The notes under the pieces are model-generated. The model was not told the DNA's origin and made no database searches. It worked only from the letters and a program-made list of their open reading frames with translations. Positions 35,259 through 44,728 of a stretch of 64,000 nt of DNA are shown here, one piece after another; the first letter of the stretch is position 1; each line of letters begins with the position of its first letter. This stretch comes from Novosphingobium sp. 28-62-57 (GTDB lineage: Bacteria > Pseudomonadota > Alphaproteobacteria > Sphingomonadales > Sphingomonadaceae): contig NCGO01000004.1 of NCBI GenBank assembly GCA_002256985.1, forward strand, positions 62,001 through 126,000, given 5' to 3'. The position numbers and the translations under genes are program-made.

Positions 35259-36007
35259 CCAATGCTTTCCGCGTCGAAGACAGCGTGTTGACGCATGTTG
35301 GCAATGTGCGCAGCCAGAATGAAGACAGCTATTTTGCTGACCCTGCGGCAGGGGTCTGGGTGGTGGCTGACGGGATGGGCGGACACACCAATGGCAAGTT
35401 GGCGTCCGAAGCGCTGGTAGCAGCTGTGGGCGCGGTCAGGGTGCCTGAGCCGTTGGATGCGGCCTGCGAAGTGGTCGCCAATGCCATCCATTCGGCCAAT
35501 ACTGCGATTTTCGGCCATGCGCAGGATGCGGGCGTGCAGATGGGCTCAACCGTCGTCTCGCTGGTGGTGCGGGGCGATGAATTTGCGGTCCTGTGGTCGG
35601 GCGATAGCCGCGCCTATCTGTTGCGCGATGGCCATTTCATCCAGCTTACGCGCGATCACACGCAAGTTCAGGACATGGTCGATCGTGGTTTGCTGGCCCC
35701 TGATGATGTCGAAAATCACCCGATGAAGCACGTGCTGTCGCGCGCTGTGGGCGTGCAGGATGTGCTGGAAATCGATGCTATTCGCGATCAGATGCAGTCC
35801 CGCGATCTGTTTTTGCTGTGCAGCGATGGCCTTTACGGGGTGGTTGATGAGGCGGAAATCGCGCGGATCGTGCGCGAACAGGGCGTTGCCGCCGCCGATG
35901 CGCTGGTCGCTGCCAGTCTGGCAGGCGGCGCGCCTGACAATGTCACCGTTGCGCTGGTCAGCGTGGCCGAACCTACCCTGCTGGTCCTGAACGGAGCGTC
36001 ATCGTGA
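35255..36007 (+). CDS. pppA: PP2C-type serine/threonine phosphatase PppA
   Basis: A cytoplasmic phosphatase of 250 residues with all PP2C metal-site motifs: VRSQNEDS, VADGMGGH, GSTVVSL, WSGDSRAYL, LLCSDGLYG and GAPDNVTVAL. PppA removes the phosphate that PpkA puts on the FHA protein and so turns the T6SS off. The gene overlaps tagF and ppkA by four bases at each end, giving tight coupling. Confidence 0.94.
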   Translation: MTNAFRVEDSVLTHVGNVRSQNEDSYFADPAAGVWVVADGMGGHTNGKLASEALVAAVGAVRVPEPLDAACEVVANAIHSANTAIFGHAQDAGVQMGSTVVSLVVRGDEFAVLWSGDSRAYLLRDGHFIQLTRDHTQVQDMVDRGLLAPDDVENHPMKHVLSRAVGVQDVLEIDAIRDQMQSRDLFLLCSDGLYGVVDEAEIARIVREQGVAAADALVAASLAGGAPDNVTVALVSVAEPTLLVLNGASS

Positions 36008-38076
36008 GCGAGAACAACGGCCAGGGCGGCGACGACGAGCCCCGCACCGTTTTCATTCCGCAGCCAAGCGCGCCTGTTCCGCCGCCTGAAAGCGGTGCAG
36101 CGGCGGGAAGCTCTGCCTCCAGCGGTTGGGGCACCCCGCCGCCAGAGCAGGTTGCGCCAGCAGCACCAGAAGCGGTTGAGCCCCCGCCCGTCTCGGCGGC
36201 CCCTGAAAACCCGCCCGCATCCGCTCCCCCTGCTTTGGCCGAGACCGAATTTCCCGGCGCAACCGCGTTTCAGATGACCGCTGGCCAGATGACCAGCGAG
36301 CCGCGCGATGTGCGCGAAGGCGATGTCCTGAACCACCTCTATCAGGTGCGCCGCTTTATCGCGCGCGGCGGCATGGGGCAGGTGTTCGAAGGAGTGAACA
36401 TCAACAACGAGGATGAGCGAGTTGCGATCAAGGTGATCCTGCCGCACCTCGCCCGCGATCCCAATGTGCTGGCCATGTTCCGCAAGGAAGCGCGCACCCT
36501 CACGCGTCTGAGCCATCCCGCGCTGGTGCAATATCGCACGCTGGCCATGGAGCCGCAGCTTGGTGTGTTCTACATCGTCACCGAATATATCGACGGGCGC
36601 AACTTGTCCGACGTGCTCTCGACGATCGAGGCAAGCCCGGCGCAACTGCTCGCGCTGATCCGCACGCTGGCCGAAGGTCTCGCGGTGGCGCATTCGCTGG
36701 GCGCGATCCATCGCGATATCTCGCCCGATAACATCATGCTCGAAGGGGGGCGGCTCGAACGGGCCAAAGTGATCGACTTTGGCATCGCCAAGGACCTTGA
36801 TGCCGGAAGCCAGACGATTGTCGGCGATGGATTTGCGGGCAAACTCAATTACGTCGCGCCCGAGCAGTTGGGCGATTTTGGGCGTCAGGTGGGGTCTTGG
36901 ACCGATGTCTACAGCCTTGGCCTGACGATCCTTGCGCTGATCAACAAGCGCGATGTGAACATGGGCGGATCGCTGGTCGATGCGGTGGACAAGCGCCGCG
37001 CGGGGCCTGATCTGACCCCGGTTCCCGCCGAAGTCCGCCCTGTTCTCGAAGCCATGCTGCGCCCCAATCCGGCTGACCGGCTGCGCACGATGGAAGACGT
37101 GATCGCCGCGGTGGGTGCCAGCGGCACAAGTGCCGCGCCGGTTGCTCAGCCAGCCCCCACGCCACCCCCAGCCAAAGCCAAAGCACCGCCCAAGCCGAAG
37201 TCCGCTGCTACAGAAGGTGGTGAGGCTAATCAGCGCAAAGTGCTGATCGGCGCAGGCGTTGCCGCAGCCGTCGTGCTGCTTGGCGGGTTGGGCTATGTAT
37301 TCTCATCCGGCGGTGATGAAGCTGCAGAAGTCGCGCCTGCTGGCGCACCCAAGGCTCCGGTGGCCGGTGATGATCCGTTGAAGACCGCGCAGGCGGCGCT
37401 TGATGCCGGACTGACATCGGTGGGCTGTTCGTGGCTTGATGTCAGCGATCTGCAAGTGCAGGGCAGCGATGTAGCACTGGCTGTCAGAGGCGTGGCCGGC
37501 CGTCCGGTCGATGCGCAGAACGAGATTGGCAAATTGCTGTCGGCCCGCGGGCTGCGCGCCGCATCGATCGATTTCAGCGAAGTCTCCCAAATCAGCCCCA
37601 ATGATTGCGGCCCGATCGAAGCTTTCCGCCAGATCCGGGGCAAGGGCGCGTCGCATCTGTCCGTTCCGCAAGTGAAGTGGGAACTGGCAAAACGTCCGGC
37701 GGGCGAGCCAGATGCAGGGCAGCTTGGCGCGCCGGTCGTCATCAACTTCGATCTCAATGGCGTTGGCGGTGACATCGGCCTTGTCGGCATCGAAGAGAAT
37801 GGCACGATGGAATTTGTCGAGGGTGCTGACAGGGCCTACTTGGCGCAGGACGAAGTCGGCCCACAGCGCTACCGGCTCAAACTATCCACGACCCATACGG
37901 GATGGAGCGGGGTTTTCCTGCTGTGGGGCAACGGGCCATTCGAGCCCGCCCTGTTTGACGGCACGACAGCCTCACGCGGCGGCGATTGGGCCCAGCGCTT
38001 CCTGGCTGAAGCCAAGGCCAAAGGCTGGCAGTCCGATATGGTCTGGTACAAGACGGTGAACGAGCAGCCCGATTAA
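36004..38076 (+). CDS. ppkA: Transmembrane serine/threonine kinase PpkA
   Basis: A protein of 690 residues. An FHA-target-like, proline-rich N-terminus (about 1-100) starts with a threonine in RTVFIPQ. The kinase domain has the glycine loop ARGGMGQVFEG, the lysine in VAIKV, HRD at 236-238, DFG at 258-260 and VAPEQL. A proline/lysine-rich linker and one membrane span (about 412-432) lead to a periplasmic domain of about 250 residues with no VWA fold seen. The kinase should phosphorylate TagH in response to a periplasmic signal. Start is GTG, overlapping the pppA stop. Confidence 0.93.
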   Translation: MSENNGQGGDDEPRTVFIPQPSAPVPPPESGAAAGSSASSGWGTPPPEQVAPAAPEAVEPPPVSAAPENPPASAPPALAETEFPGATAFQMTAGQMTSEPRDVREGDVLNHLYQVRRFIARGGMGQVFEGVNINNEDERVAIKVILPHLARDPNVLAMFRKEARTLTRLSHPALVQYRTLAMEPQLGVFYIVTEYIDGRNLSDVLSTIEASPAQLLALIRTLAEGLAVAHSLGAIHRDISPDNIMLEGGRLERAKVIDFGIAKDLDAGSQTIVGDGFAGKLNYVAPEQLGDFGRQVGSWTDVYSLGLTILALINKRDVNMGGSLVDAVDKRRAGPDLTPVPAEVRPVLEAMLRPNPADRLRTMEDVIAAVGASGTSAAPVAQPAPTPPPAKAKAPPKPKSAATEGGEANQRKVLIGAGVAAAVVLLGGLGYVFSSGGDEAAEVAPAGAPKAPVAGDDPLKTAQAALDAGLTSVGCSWLDVSDLQVQGSDVALAVRGVAGRPVDAQNEIGKLLSARGLRAASIDFSEVSQISPNDCGPIEAFRQIRGKGASHLSVPQVKWELAKRPAGEPDAGQLGAPVVINFDLNGVGGDIGLVGIEENGTMEFVEGADRAYLAQDEVGPQRYRLKLSTTHTGWSGVFLLWGNGPFEPALFDGTTASRGGDWAQRFLAEAKAKGWQSDMVWYKTVNEQPD

Positions 38077-38080
38077 CCGA

Positions 38081-39748
38081 TTAACGCTGATTTGCGATTT
38101 CCTCGTAAGCGCGGCGGAATTCCTTTGCGAACATTTCCATGAACGCCTCGTCCGATCCTTGCGCCACGCCGCTGAACTCTTTTTCATAAGCCGCCCATAG
38201 CGCAGCATCGCGCGCGCCGGGCAGGATGCGCGTCAGGAAACCGCCCTGCTCTGCGCGAGCGCGGATGGCGCGCGGGCTGAACCGGTCCAGCGTGGCGCGC
38301 AAGGCCCCTTGCATGGCCTTCAGCGTGGCCATCTGGTGGGCTTGCAGGTCCTTGAACGCGTCTTCAATGGCGCGCTCGCTATCCATGAAGCCGCGATGCG
38401 GCGCATTCAGCAACTGTTCGAGCGCCTGTTCGGGCGTCCGCGCAAATTTCAGCGGGTTGTTTCCATCAAATTCCAGACTGGTCCCTTGCGCGCCCAGCTG
38501 GCTTTTGGCGCGCGCACGCGCTTCAAGCATGACGACCATGCCAGCCACCAGACGGCGCAGCAGGTTTCCGGCCATGCCCAGCGTCTGCGCCTCACCAGCT
38601 TGCAGCTTTTCAGTGCCAATCCCGGCACCGTTTGCAAAACTGGCGATGGACGCACCCTGTGGCGCAACAGGTGCCGCTACAGGGGCAGCTGCCGGGGGAA
38701 CAACCGGCGCAGGTGCCGGCGCGGCATAGGGATCAGGCGCTGTCGGCATGACCGGCATAGCCGGGGAAACGGACGGCGGCGCTACCGCAACGGGGGGCGG
38801 TGGCGGTGAAGCAAACGCAGGAGTTGCGGGCTGCGCTGCACCGCCAAATCCCCCGCGCGCCCAGTCCACCACATTGGATTGCGCAAACTTGCCCCAGATG
38901 TCGTCCGCGCCGGGCGGCGGTGGGGCTGCCGCAGGGCTGGACCATTCCGACGCAGGTTTCATCGGCGCAGGTGTTGGCACGCCCCAGCTTGAGGCAGGGC
39001 CGGTGTCGCTTGGCGGTGTCGCAGCGCCCCATCCGGAAACCGATTGTGCCGGGGCGACAGGCGTTGCAGCGGCCGAGCTGGCAGGGCCCCAGCCGCCGGG
39101 CTTGGCCGATGGCTCTGGTGGTGCCGTGTTGCCCCAGCCTGAAATCGGCGCTGCTGCCGGAGGAGGCGCAATGGGAGGTTCAACCGCCGGTGGCCCCCAC
39201 CCGCTGGCCGCTGGCGACGATGCAGCAGTGGGGGGGGCAGCGGTGGGTGGCGCGGCCCAGTTTTGCGACATTGGCCCGGTGCCTGAAATGGCCGACCCCA
39301 CGGGCCGCGCGTCCCAGCTTCCGCTCGATGCCGGAGGTGCGGCAGCTTCGGTCGAGCCGGTCCAGCCCTTCCAGTTTTCGGGAACCGGGTTGCTGTTGCG
39401 CTCTGCGGCCAGCGAGGCTGCGACATCATCGAGCGCTGCGACGATTTCGAACGGGCCAATCCGGATCACGTCACCTTGCGACAGCATGTGCGGTCCTGCC
39501 AGCCGTGCTTGTTGCCCATCCACGAACGTGCCGTTGGTGCTGTGATCGACCAGTTCATACTGGCCACCCGAAAAGCGCACTTCGCAATGGCGGGAGGAGA
39601 CATGCAGCGTCGGATCGGGCAAGCACCAGTCGGTTGTTGCGGCCCGACCAATCATCGCACCGCGCCGATCAAGCACGAGCGAGAGCGGCGATCCATTTTC
39701 CAGCCGAGTGGCATTGCGTATGGTAAGGGTCAGTGGCACGTCGCTCAA
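38081..39748 (-). CDS. tagH: FHA-domain T6SS regulator TagH (Fha)
   Basis: A protein of 555 residues. The N-terminal FHA domain (about 20-100) has GRAATTDW, SSRHCEV and STNGTFVDG, the phosphothreonine-binding loops. A Pro/Ala/Trp-rich linker with repeated SGWG-type motifs (about 130-370) precedes the C-terminal TagH domain (about 400-555). It is the output of the PpkA/PppA switch and, once bound to phosphothreonine, promotes T6SS assembly. The start is TTG with only a weak ribosome-binding site. It is convergent with ppkA, with four bases between stops. Confidence 0.92.
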   Translation of the reverse strand: MSDVPLTLTIRNATRLENGSPLSLVLDRRGAMIGRAATTDWCLPDPTLHVSSRHCEVRFSGGQYELVDHSTNGTFVDGQQARLAGPHMLSQGDVIRIGPFEIVAALDDVAASLAAERNSNPVPENWKGWTGSTEAAAPPASSGSWDARPVGSAISGTGPMSQNWAAPPTAAPPTAASSPAASGWGPPAVEPPIAPPPAAAPISGWGNTAPPEPSAKPGGWGPASSAAATPVAPAQSVSGWGAATPPSDTGPASSWGVPTPAPMKPASEWSSPAAAPPPPGADDIWGKFAQSNVVDWARGGFGGAAQPATPAFASPPPPPVAVAPPSVSPAMPVMPTAPDPYAAPAPAPVVPPAAAPVAAPVAPQGASIASFANGAGIGTEKLQAGEAQTLGMAGNLLRRLVAGMVVMLEARARAKSQLGAQGTSLEFDGNNPLKFARTPEQALEQLLNAPHRGFMDSERAIEDAFKDLQAHQMATLKAMQGALRATLDRFSPRAIRARAEQGGFLTRILPGARDAALWAAYEKEFSGVAQGSDEAFMEMFAKEFRRAYEEIANQR

Positions 39749-39869
39749 TTAGCCGCTTGGTGGCGCATTGTCATCATGCACTGCAGTGACAACCCCGTCA
39801 TGCAAATTGGAATGAGGCCAAAAATCAGACCAGCCACAGCATGCGGCAATGCCGAAAGGGACCTTGCGA

Positions 39870-40406
39870 TCATGCGCCCGCCAGAACGGTTTCTGCGATC
39901 TGCAAACTGGTGGCGATTTTTGCAGGCGGGTCTTTGCCCTTGAAGGCAGCGGTCAGCACGGCGGCCGCCGCCAATTTGGCGCAGACATCAGGCGGTGGCT
40001 GGATGGCCGGCAAATCTTCTTCGGAAATGGATCCGCCAGACAGGAAGATCGCTTTGCACAGCAGGGCTTGCGGCGTTTCATCATCAAGGCTTTCGCCCAG
40101 TTCTGCAGCAGCGCGGCGCAGCCTGTCGCTGGGATTGTCGATCCACCGCAAAGCCGCGACGATGGCCGGATCGGCACGGTCGATCCCGATTTCAATCATC
40201 GTGCGGACCGCCCAGATCACGCATTCATAGCGCGGCATCGCATGGGCGATGTAGTTGACCGCGTAAGTCTCCTCGCCCCCCTCACGCAGCAGGGCAAACC
40301 AGGCCGCCGGGGCAATTCCACGGGCTTCGGCAGGCACTTCACGCCGGTTTACACTGGCGGCAAGTTGGGCAGCATCGGCCCAGGTTGAGAGTTTCCATTC
40401 GCCCAT
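39870..40406 (-). CDS. DUF6931-like T6SS-associated protein
   Basis: A soluble, helical protein of 178 residues with no signal peptide. Features such as WFALLREGGEETYAVNYIAHAMPR and AVRTMIE match small T6SS-linked proteins assigned to DUF6931, by memory only. It lies seven bases after vgrG and upstream of tagH on the same strand, so it is probably co-transcribed with both. The ATG has GAGG at a good distance; a GTG one codon earlier is possible. A role as adaptor or accessory factor of VgrG is possible but not shown. Confidence 0.6.
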   Translation of the reverse strand: MGEWKLSTWADAAQLAASVNRREVPAEARGIAPAAWFALLREGGEETYAVNYIAHAMPRYECVIWAVRTMIEIGIDRADPAIVAALRWIDNPSDRLRRAAAELGESLDDETPQALLCKAIFLSGGSISEEDLPAIQPPPDVCAKLAAAAVLTAAFKGKDPPAKIATSLQIAETVLAGA

Positions 40407-40416
40407 CACATGTGCC

Positions 40417-42426
40417 TCAGTTGATCTTCACCAAGGAGCCCTTGGCGGTCAGGACCCCGGAGGCTTCAACCGTGGTCATGGCTGACGACAGCTTGGCCGT
40501 TGCCTGCCCTTCCATCGACAGGGTTGGAGTGGAGATCTTGATCGAGCTCGGCTCAAGCGTGATCGTACTTCCCCCGCAGGAAAGGGTGATCTTGCTGTTT
40601 GCGGTGATCTTGATCGAATCTCCGGCGCTGACCGTGATCGTCTTGGTCACATCAAGTTTGTCGTTCGACTTGATTTCGACCTTGCGGTCCTTGTGCACGG
40701 TGACGGTCTCGGTGCCCTTGACCTCTTCCTTGCGTTCGCCCTCGATCAGAATTTCTTCATTCTTGCCAACGCGTTCCTTGCGGTTCTTGCCAACGCTGAT
40801 CTCCACATCGCGGCCAACCTTGTGCGTTTCATTGTGGCGCACGCGCGTGTTCATGTCGCGCTCGGCATGGAGGAAGACTTCTTCCTTGCCAGTTGCATCT
40901 TCAAACCGCAGCTCGTTTGCGCCCGGCGCACCGGTATCAAGCGCCTCGGTCTCATCCAATTGATCGCCCTTGGTCCGCTTGTAGGTCTTGGTGCGCCAAA
41001 GGGCCTTGGTCTTGTTGTCCGGCAACTTGTACACCGGCATGTGGCTGGCATTGAACACGCGGCCGACCACGATCGGGCGGTCAGGATTGCCGTTGATGAA
41101 ATCGATCAGCACTTCGTGGCCGATGCGCGGTATGATGATGTTGCCAAGGCCCCCGGTCTGCGAAACCCGGATCCAGCAACTCGATTTGTCATCCAGCTTG
41201 CCTTCGCGGTCCCAGAAGAACTGGACTTTGATCCGCCCGAATTCGTCGACGTGAATTTCCTCGTCTTTCGGCCCGGTTACCACCGCTGTCTCTGGTCCGC
41301 GCGCCACCGGACGCGGGGTTACGATCGGCGCACGGAAGTTTACGTCGTGCGGGATGGTGGTGAATTCCACAAATGTCCGGCCCGCCGTGCCGCCTGAGCG
41401 ATATTGCTCGGCAGCCAGCGTGGTGCGGCATCGCACGATCAGATACTTGCGGTTCAACCGGGGGATCGGGTGACCTTTCAGTTGAAGATGATATCCGGTC
41501 TCGATCCCGGCATAGGTGCTCGTCCCGTCATAGCGCAGACGCTGCGCACGGCGGCTTTCGAGCACAACCGTGCTGAGGGTTTGCCCGGCCGGTTCCTGAT
41601 AATAGCGGCCCGGCCAGTTATAGACTTCAATCTGGTCCAGCGGATGCGCGCTCTTGTCCGAAGCTTCGGCTGAGCGTGCGCGGGTCGGCTCCTTGAAGTC
41701 ATAATCGCGCATGGTCACGCGCGCTTCACCCCCGGTCGTGGCCCGCTCGTGCCAAGCCTGCACGAACACGCCCAAGGATCCACCACGCTTTGTGGAATCC
41801 GCCATGGCGGCTGATGCAGATAGCGGATTGAAGGTCATCGGCCCTGCCGGCATCGGCACATGGCAGCCCGGCTTGTCGCAGATCACCATCGTATGGGCCG
41901 AGGAGCTGTGCTTGTAATAGTAGTACAGGCCTTCTTCTTCCATCAGCCGCGAAATGAAATCGAAATTGCTTTCCCCGTATTGCACACAATAGGCAAGTTG
42001 CCGTGTGCCCGATGATGCCTTGACTTCGAAATCAAGACCGCATTCGGTCAATATCGTCTTGATGATATCGATGACCGGCTTGGTCTGGAAAATCCGGAAA
42101 TTGCTGCCGCTGTCATGGATTTGCGCAGCAGGGGCGAGCACGATGCGATAGATAAAACCCTCGCCGGGCATTTCATCGACATATTCGGCGTCCACCACGA
42201 TGCCGTGGAAATAGCGCAGGACCTGGCCGTCAAGTTTGCTCTCAATCGCAGCATCCTTGCCCAGGTTGGGCAGGAGTTCGATTTCATCAAGCGAGAGCAC
42301 CTCCAGCGTGATGGCAAAGTGCTGGCTCAACGCCTCGAACGCATCGAGCCGAATGAGTTTGAGTTGTTCAGAGCCGTTGCCAAGCCGAAGGGCAAGGGCG
42401 GTCTGCCGCACCGGGTCGTCAGCCAA
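40417..42426 (-). CDS. vgrG: T6SS spike protein VgrG
   Basis: A protein of 669 residues with the gp27-like N-terminal part (ending near the KGHPIPRLN region), the gp5-like OB fold (IHVDEFGRIKVQFFWDREG, then CWIRVSQ), and the long C-terminal beta-prism of short repeats such as VGRDVEISVGKN and EVKGTETVTV. It ends at LVKIN with no extra effector domain, so it is a structural VgrG that needs PAAR and cargo from elsewhere. The start is TTG with GAGGGG seven bases upstream. It heads the minus-strand unit vgrG-DUF6931-tagH. Confidence 0.94.
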   Translation of the reverse strand: MADDPVRQTALALRLGNGSEQLKLIRLDAFEALSQHFAITLEVLSLDEIELLPNLGKDAAIESKLDGQVLRYFHGIVVDAEYVDEMPGEGFIYRIVLAPAAQIHDSGSNFRIFQTKPVIDIIKTILTECGLDFEVKASSGTRQLAYCVQYGESNFDFISRLMEEEGLYYYYKHSSSAHTMVICDKPGCHVPMPAGPMTFNPLSASAAMADSTKRGGSLGVFVQAWHERATTGGEARVTMRDYDFKEPTRARSAEASDKSAHPLDQIEVYNWPGRYYQEPAGQTLSTVVLESRRAQRLRYDGTSTYAGIETGYHLQLKGHPIPRLNRKYLIVRCRTTLAAEQYRSGGTAGRTFVEFTTIPHDVNFRAPIVTPRPVARGPETAVVTGPKDEEIHVDEFGRIKVQFFWDREGKLDDKSSCWIRVSQTGGLGNIIIPRIGHEVLIDFINGNPDRPIVVGRVFNASHMPVYKLPDNKTKALWRTKTYKRTKGDQLDETEALDTGAPGANELRFEDATGKEEVFLHAERDMNTRVRHNETHKVGRDVEISVGKNRKERVGKNEEILIEGERKEEVKGTETVTVHKDRKVEIKSNDKLDVTKTITVSAGDSIKITANSKITLSCGGSTITLEPSSIKISTPTLSMEGQATAKLSSAMTTVEASGVLTAKGSLVKIN

Positions 42427-42820
42427 ATCAATTCCCCTCGCAGAGATATCGCGGCAATCGTGCCGTACCGATGCAACCCGTGTGCTTTTTCTTTGTCATC
42501 GCGTCTGTGACTGCCGTCACCGCTACCAGAACCCGATGCGCTTATGAAGCGTGTATTCCGCAAATCGCGGATCACGAATTGAGGCTTGAAGGCACGATTG
42601 CACGGGCTCTAACACTTGCCGGCCAGTTTGTACCAAAGCGGTACTGCAGGCAGCAACACCGGAAGCGCTTGGGTACTGCCATCAGGAATCATTTGCGGCG
42701 CGGGTTGATGACCTGTAAGACTGTGGAAAGAATTAACCACAGGCGTCGCGAAAACACTACCCGGGATTGCCGGGCCGGGTTAGCCGGGGTGGGCATTGTC
42801 CCGCAGAACAGAGGTGCGCT
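42427..42820. promoter_or_regulatory. Divergent control region between vgrG and the OmpA gene
   Basis: A 394-base gap with no gene seen. It holds the inverted repeat GTACC-AAAGC-GGTAC at 42630-42644, of which part (GGTACTGC) recurs at 42672. A search by eye for a sigma-54 element gave only a mis-spaced match (GGCAC at 42591). Both flanking units must start here, so it is a likely regulator target. Confidence 0.4.
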
Positions 42821-43471
42821 ATGGTACTTAAACTCATTGCTGTGGGCGTCATGCTGACGATCCCTACTCTCGCAACCGCACAGGCAGGGCCGGTGCAGGT
42901 GAAGTCTGACAAGCAGATCGTCTGTGAACTGACGGGCGACTGCGAAGATGATACCGCTGGTCTGGCCACGCGGACAAAGCCCAAGGACAGAGGCTTCAAG
43001 ATTTACACCGACAAGGCTGATTCCAAGCCGAAGGTTCCGCCAGCGCCGGGTTATGCTGCACCCAAGACCCGCACAACGATGGCGGCAAGTGGTGCCAAGG
43101 CGGCGATCACCCCGCGCAAGGCTCCGGTTCAGGCCGGACGGTCAACGCTGTCGATCAACTTTGCCTCGGGTTCCTCCGCAATTGCTTCTGCCAGCCGTGC
43201 GCAGGCACAGATGCTGCTGAGCGCGCTGAAAAATCCTGCCACGGCGGCCAACCGCTTCATCGTTGCCGGGCACACCGATTCGGTCGGTGGTCGCGAATAC
43301 AATCTCGATCTGTCCAAGCGCCGCGCCGAAGCGCTGGTGGATTATCTGGTGGCAAACGGGGTCGAACGTTCGCGGCTTCAGCCTGAAGGCTATGGCTTTG
43401 ACAAGCCAGTTGCAGGCATGAGCGCTGCCGCCGCCGCCAACCGCCGGGTTGAAATCGTCAAGATTGACTGA
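42821..43471 (+). CDS. Periplasmic OmpA-family protein linked to the T6SS
   Basis: A protein of 216 residues: a signal peptide (MVLKLIAVGV...ATAQA), a charged linker of about 80 residues with a likely disulfide (VCELTGDCED), and a C-terminal OmpA domain (LSINFASGSSAI, VAGHTDSVGG, KRRAEALVDYL, NRRVEIVK) that binds peptidoglycan. There is no lipobox or barrel. It starts the plus-strand tssABC unit. It could act as TagL/TagN-like wall anchor beside TssL, which already has such a domain. A longer in-frame start at 42767 lacks a proper signal peptide. Confidence 0.83.
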   Translation: MVLKLIAVGVMLTIPTLATAQAGPVQVKSDKQIVCELTGDCEDDTAGLATRTKPKDRGFKIYTDKADSKPKVPPAPGYAAPKTRTTMAASGAKAAITPRKAPVQAGRSTLSINFASGSSAIASASRAQAQMLLSALKNPATAANRFIVAGHTDSVGGREYNLDLSKRRAEALVDYLVANGVERSRLQPEGYGFDKPVAGMSAAAAANRRVEIVKID

Positions 43472-43540
43472 CCGGACCCGATAGTCGGGCCAAGGGAACT
43501 GGCCTGATAATCGGGCCGGATTTCCAGGGGGCTGGGGGGA

Positions 43541-44626
43541 ATGGCATTAGACATCGCGGCCCTAACGGCGCCTCTTTCGGAAGAGGCGCCTTCGGGCCCC
43601 GATCTTTCCTATGATGATCTCCGCATGGAGATTGAGGGTGCGTTTGATCGGCCAATTAGCGCTGAGGACGGCGAATCCGATGTCGATTGGCGCAAGGTCA
43701 TCGACCAGATTCTCACGCAGGCCGAACAGACGCGCGATATCTGGCTGCCAGTCTATCTGATTCGCGCGGCAACATTTGGCCGTCGTTTTGAACTTCTGGC
43801 AGATGCTTCAGAACTGCTGGCCAGCCTGCTCGAAGAACGCTGGGCCGATGTTCATCCCCAACTCGATGAATACGGCTTTATCGGACGCAAAGCGCCGTGC
43901 GAATCGCTGACGCGGATTTCCGATTTCCTCGGGCCACTATCGCGCGTGCCCTTGATCGAACATCCGCGCTTTGGGCGCTTTTCTGCCGAAGATATTGAAC
44001 GTTTTGCGGAAAAAGGGCCGTCAGAGGATGGTTACGGCCCCTTCCGCGCAACGATCGAGGCAGGCGATCCGGAACAGTTTGCAGCATTGCTGGCGCGCTT
44101 TGACAGTATACGGCAGGCCTTTCGCCGGATCGATGGCGTGCTGACAGTCAATGCCGAGGGCGATACCGCCACCAATTTCAAACCCACGCACGAAAAGCTG
44201 GACCGCTATCGCAATGCCTTGGCCGCTGTCCTGCCGGGGCAAATGGTCGATGAACCCGCTGGCGAGGAGGGCGATGATGGCGATGCGTCATCGTCTTATG
44301 CAGGCTCGGCTGGATACGATGGCGGGGCAAACACCGCGGCTTTCTCCGGCAGCATTCGCAATCGTGATGATGTGGTGCGCGCGCTTGATGCAATTTGCAA
44401 TTATTACAAGGCGATGGAGCCGGGCAGCCCGGTGCCGTTCCTGCTGCAGCGGGCGCGCGAATGGACCAGTCTCGATTTCATGACCGTGCTGCAAGACCTG
44501 GCCCCCGGCGGGCTTGACGAGGCCGCGCTGGTGCTTCGCTCGCGGCGGCCGGGCCAGGAGCCTGCGGCGCAGACCGAAAGCGCAGGAGATGGGTGGGGCG
44601 AAACGCCAGCAAGTTCGGATTGGTGA
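43541..44626 (+). CDS. tssA: T6SS protein TssA (ImpA N-terminal family)
   Basis: A cytoplasmic protein of 361 residues starting LDIAALTAPLSEEAPSGPDL, the standard ImpA N-terminal opening, with YDDLRMEIEGAFD and VDWRKVIDQ next and LLEERWADVHPQLDEYGF soon after. TssA caps and primes the sheath/tube. The C-terminal part (about 275-340, from IRNRDDVVRALDAI to RAREWTSLDFM) is a helical domain like that of short TssA proteins. A strong GGGGGG-type ribosome-binding site precedes the ATG. tssB and tssC follow. Confidence 0.9.
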   Translation: MALDIAALTAPLSEEAPSGPDLSYDDLRMEIEGAFDRPISAEDGESDVDWRKVIDQILTQAEQTRDIWLPVYLIRAATFGRRFELLADASELLASLLEERWADVHPQLDEYGFIGRKAPCESLTRISDFLGPLSRVPLIEHPRFGRFSAEDIERFAEKGPSEDGYGPFRATIEAGDPEQFAALLARFDSIRQAFRRIDGVLTVNAEGDTATNFKPTHEKLDRYRNALAAVLPGQMVDEPAGEEGDDGDASSSYAGSAGYDGGANTAAFSGSIRNRDDVVRALDAICNYYKAMEPGSPVPFLLQRAREWTSLDFMTVLQDLAPGGLDEAALVLRSRRPGQEPAAQTESAGDGWGETPASSDW

Positions 44627-44728
44627 TCCATCACACCGACGCGGCGGCAAGGATGAATGCACTAAGGCAGTAGACACGGGGCCAAAAAACTGGCCGAATT
44701 GACAAGCGAACCGGCGATGGAGGCATAG

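Noticed and set aside
42585-42602. Possible sigma-54 promoter (GGCAC...TTGC)
   Set aside because: The GG and GC doublets are seven bases apart rather than the required ten.
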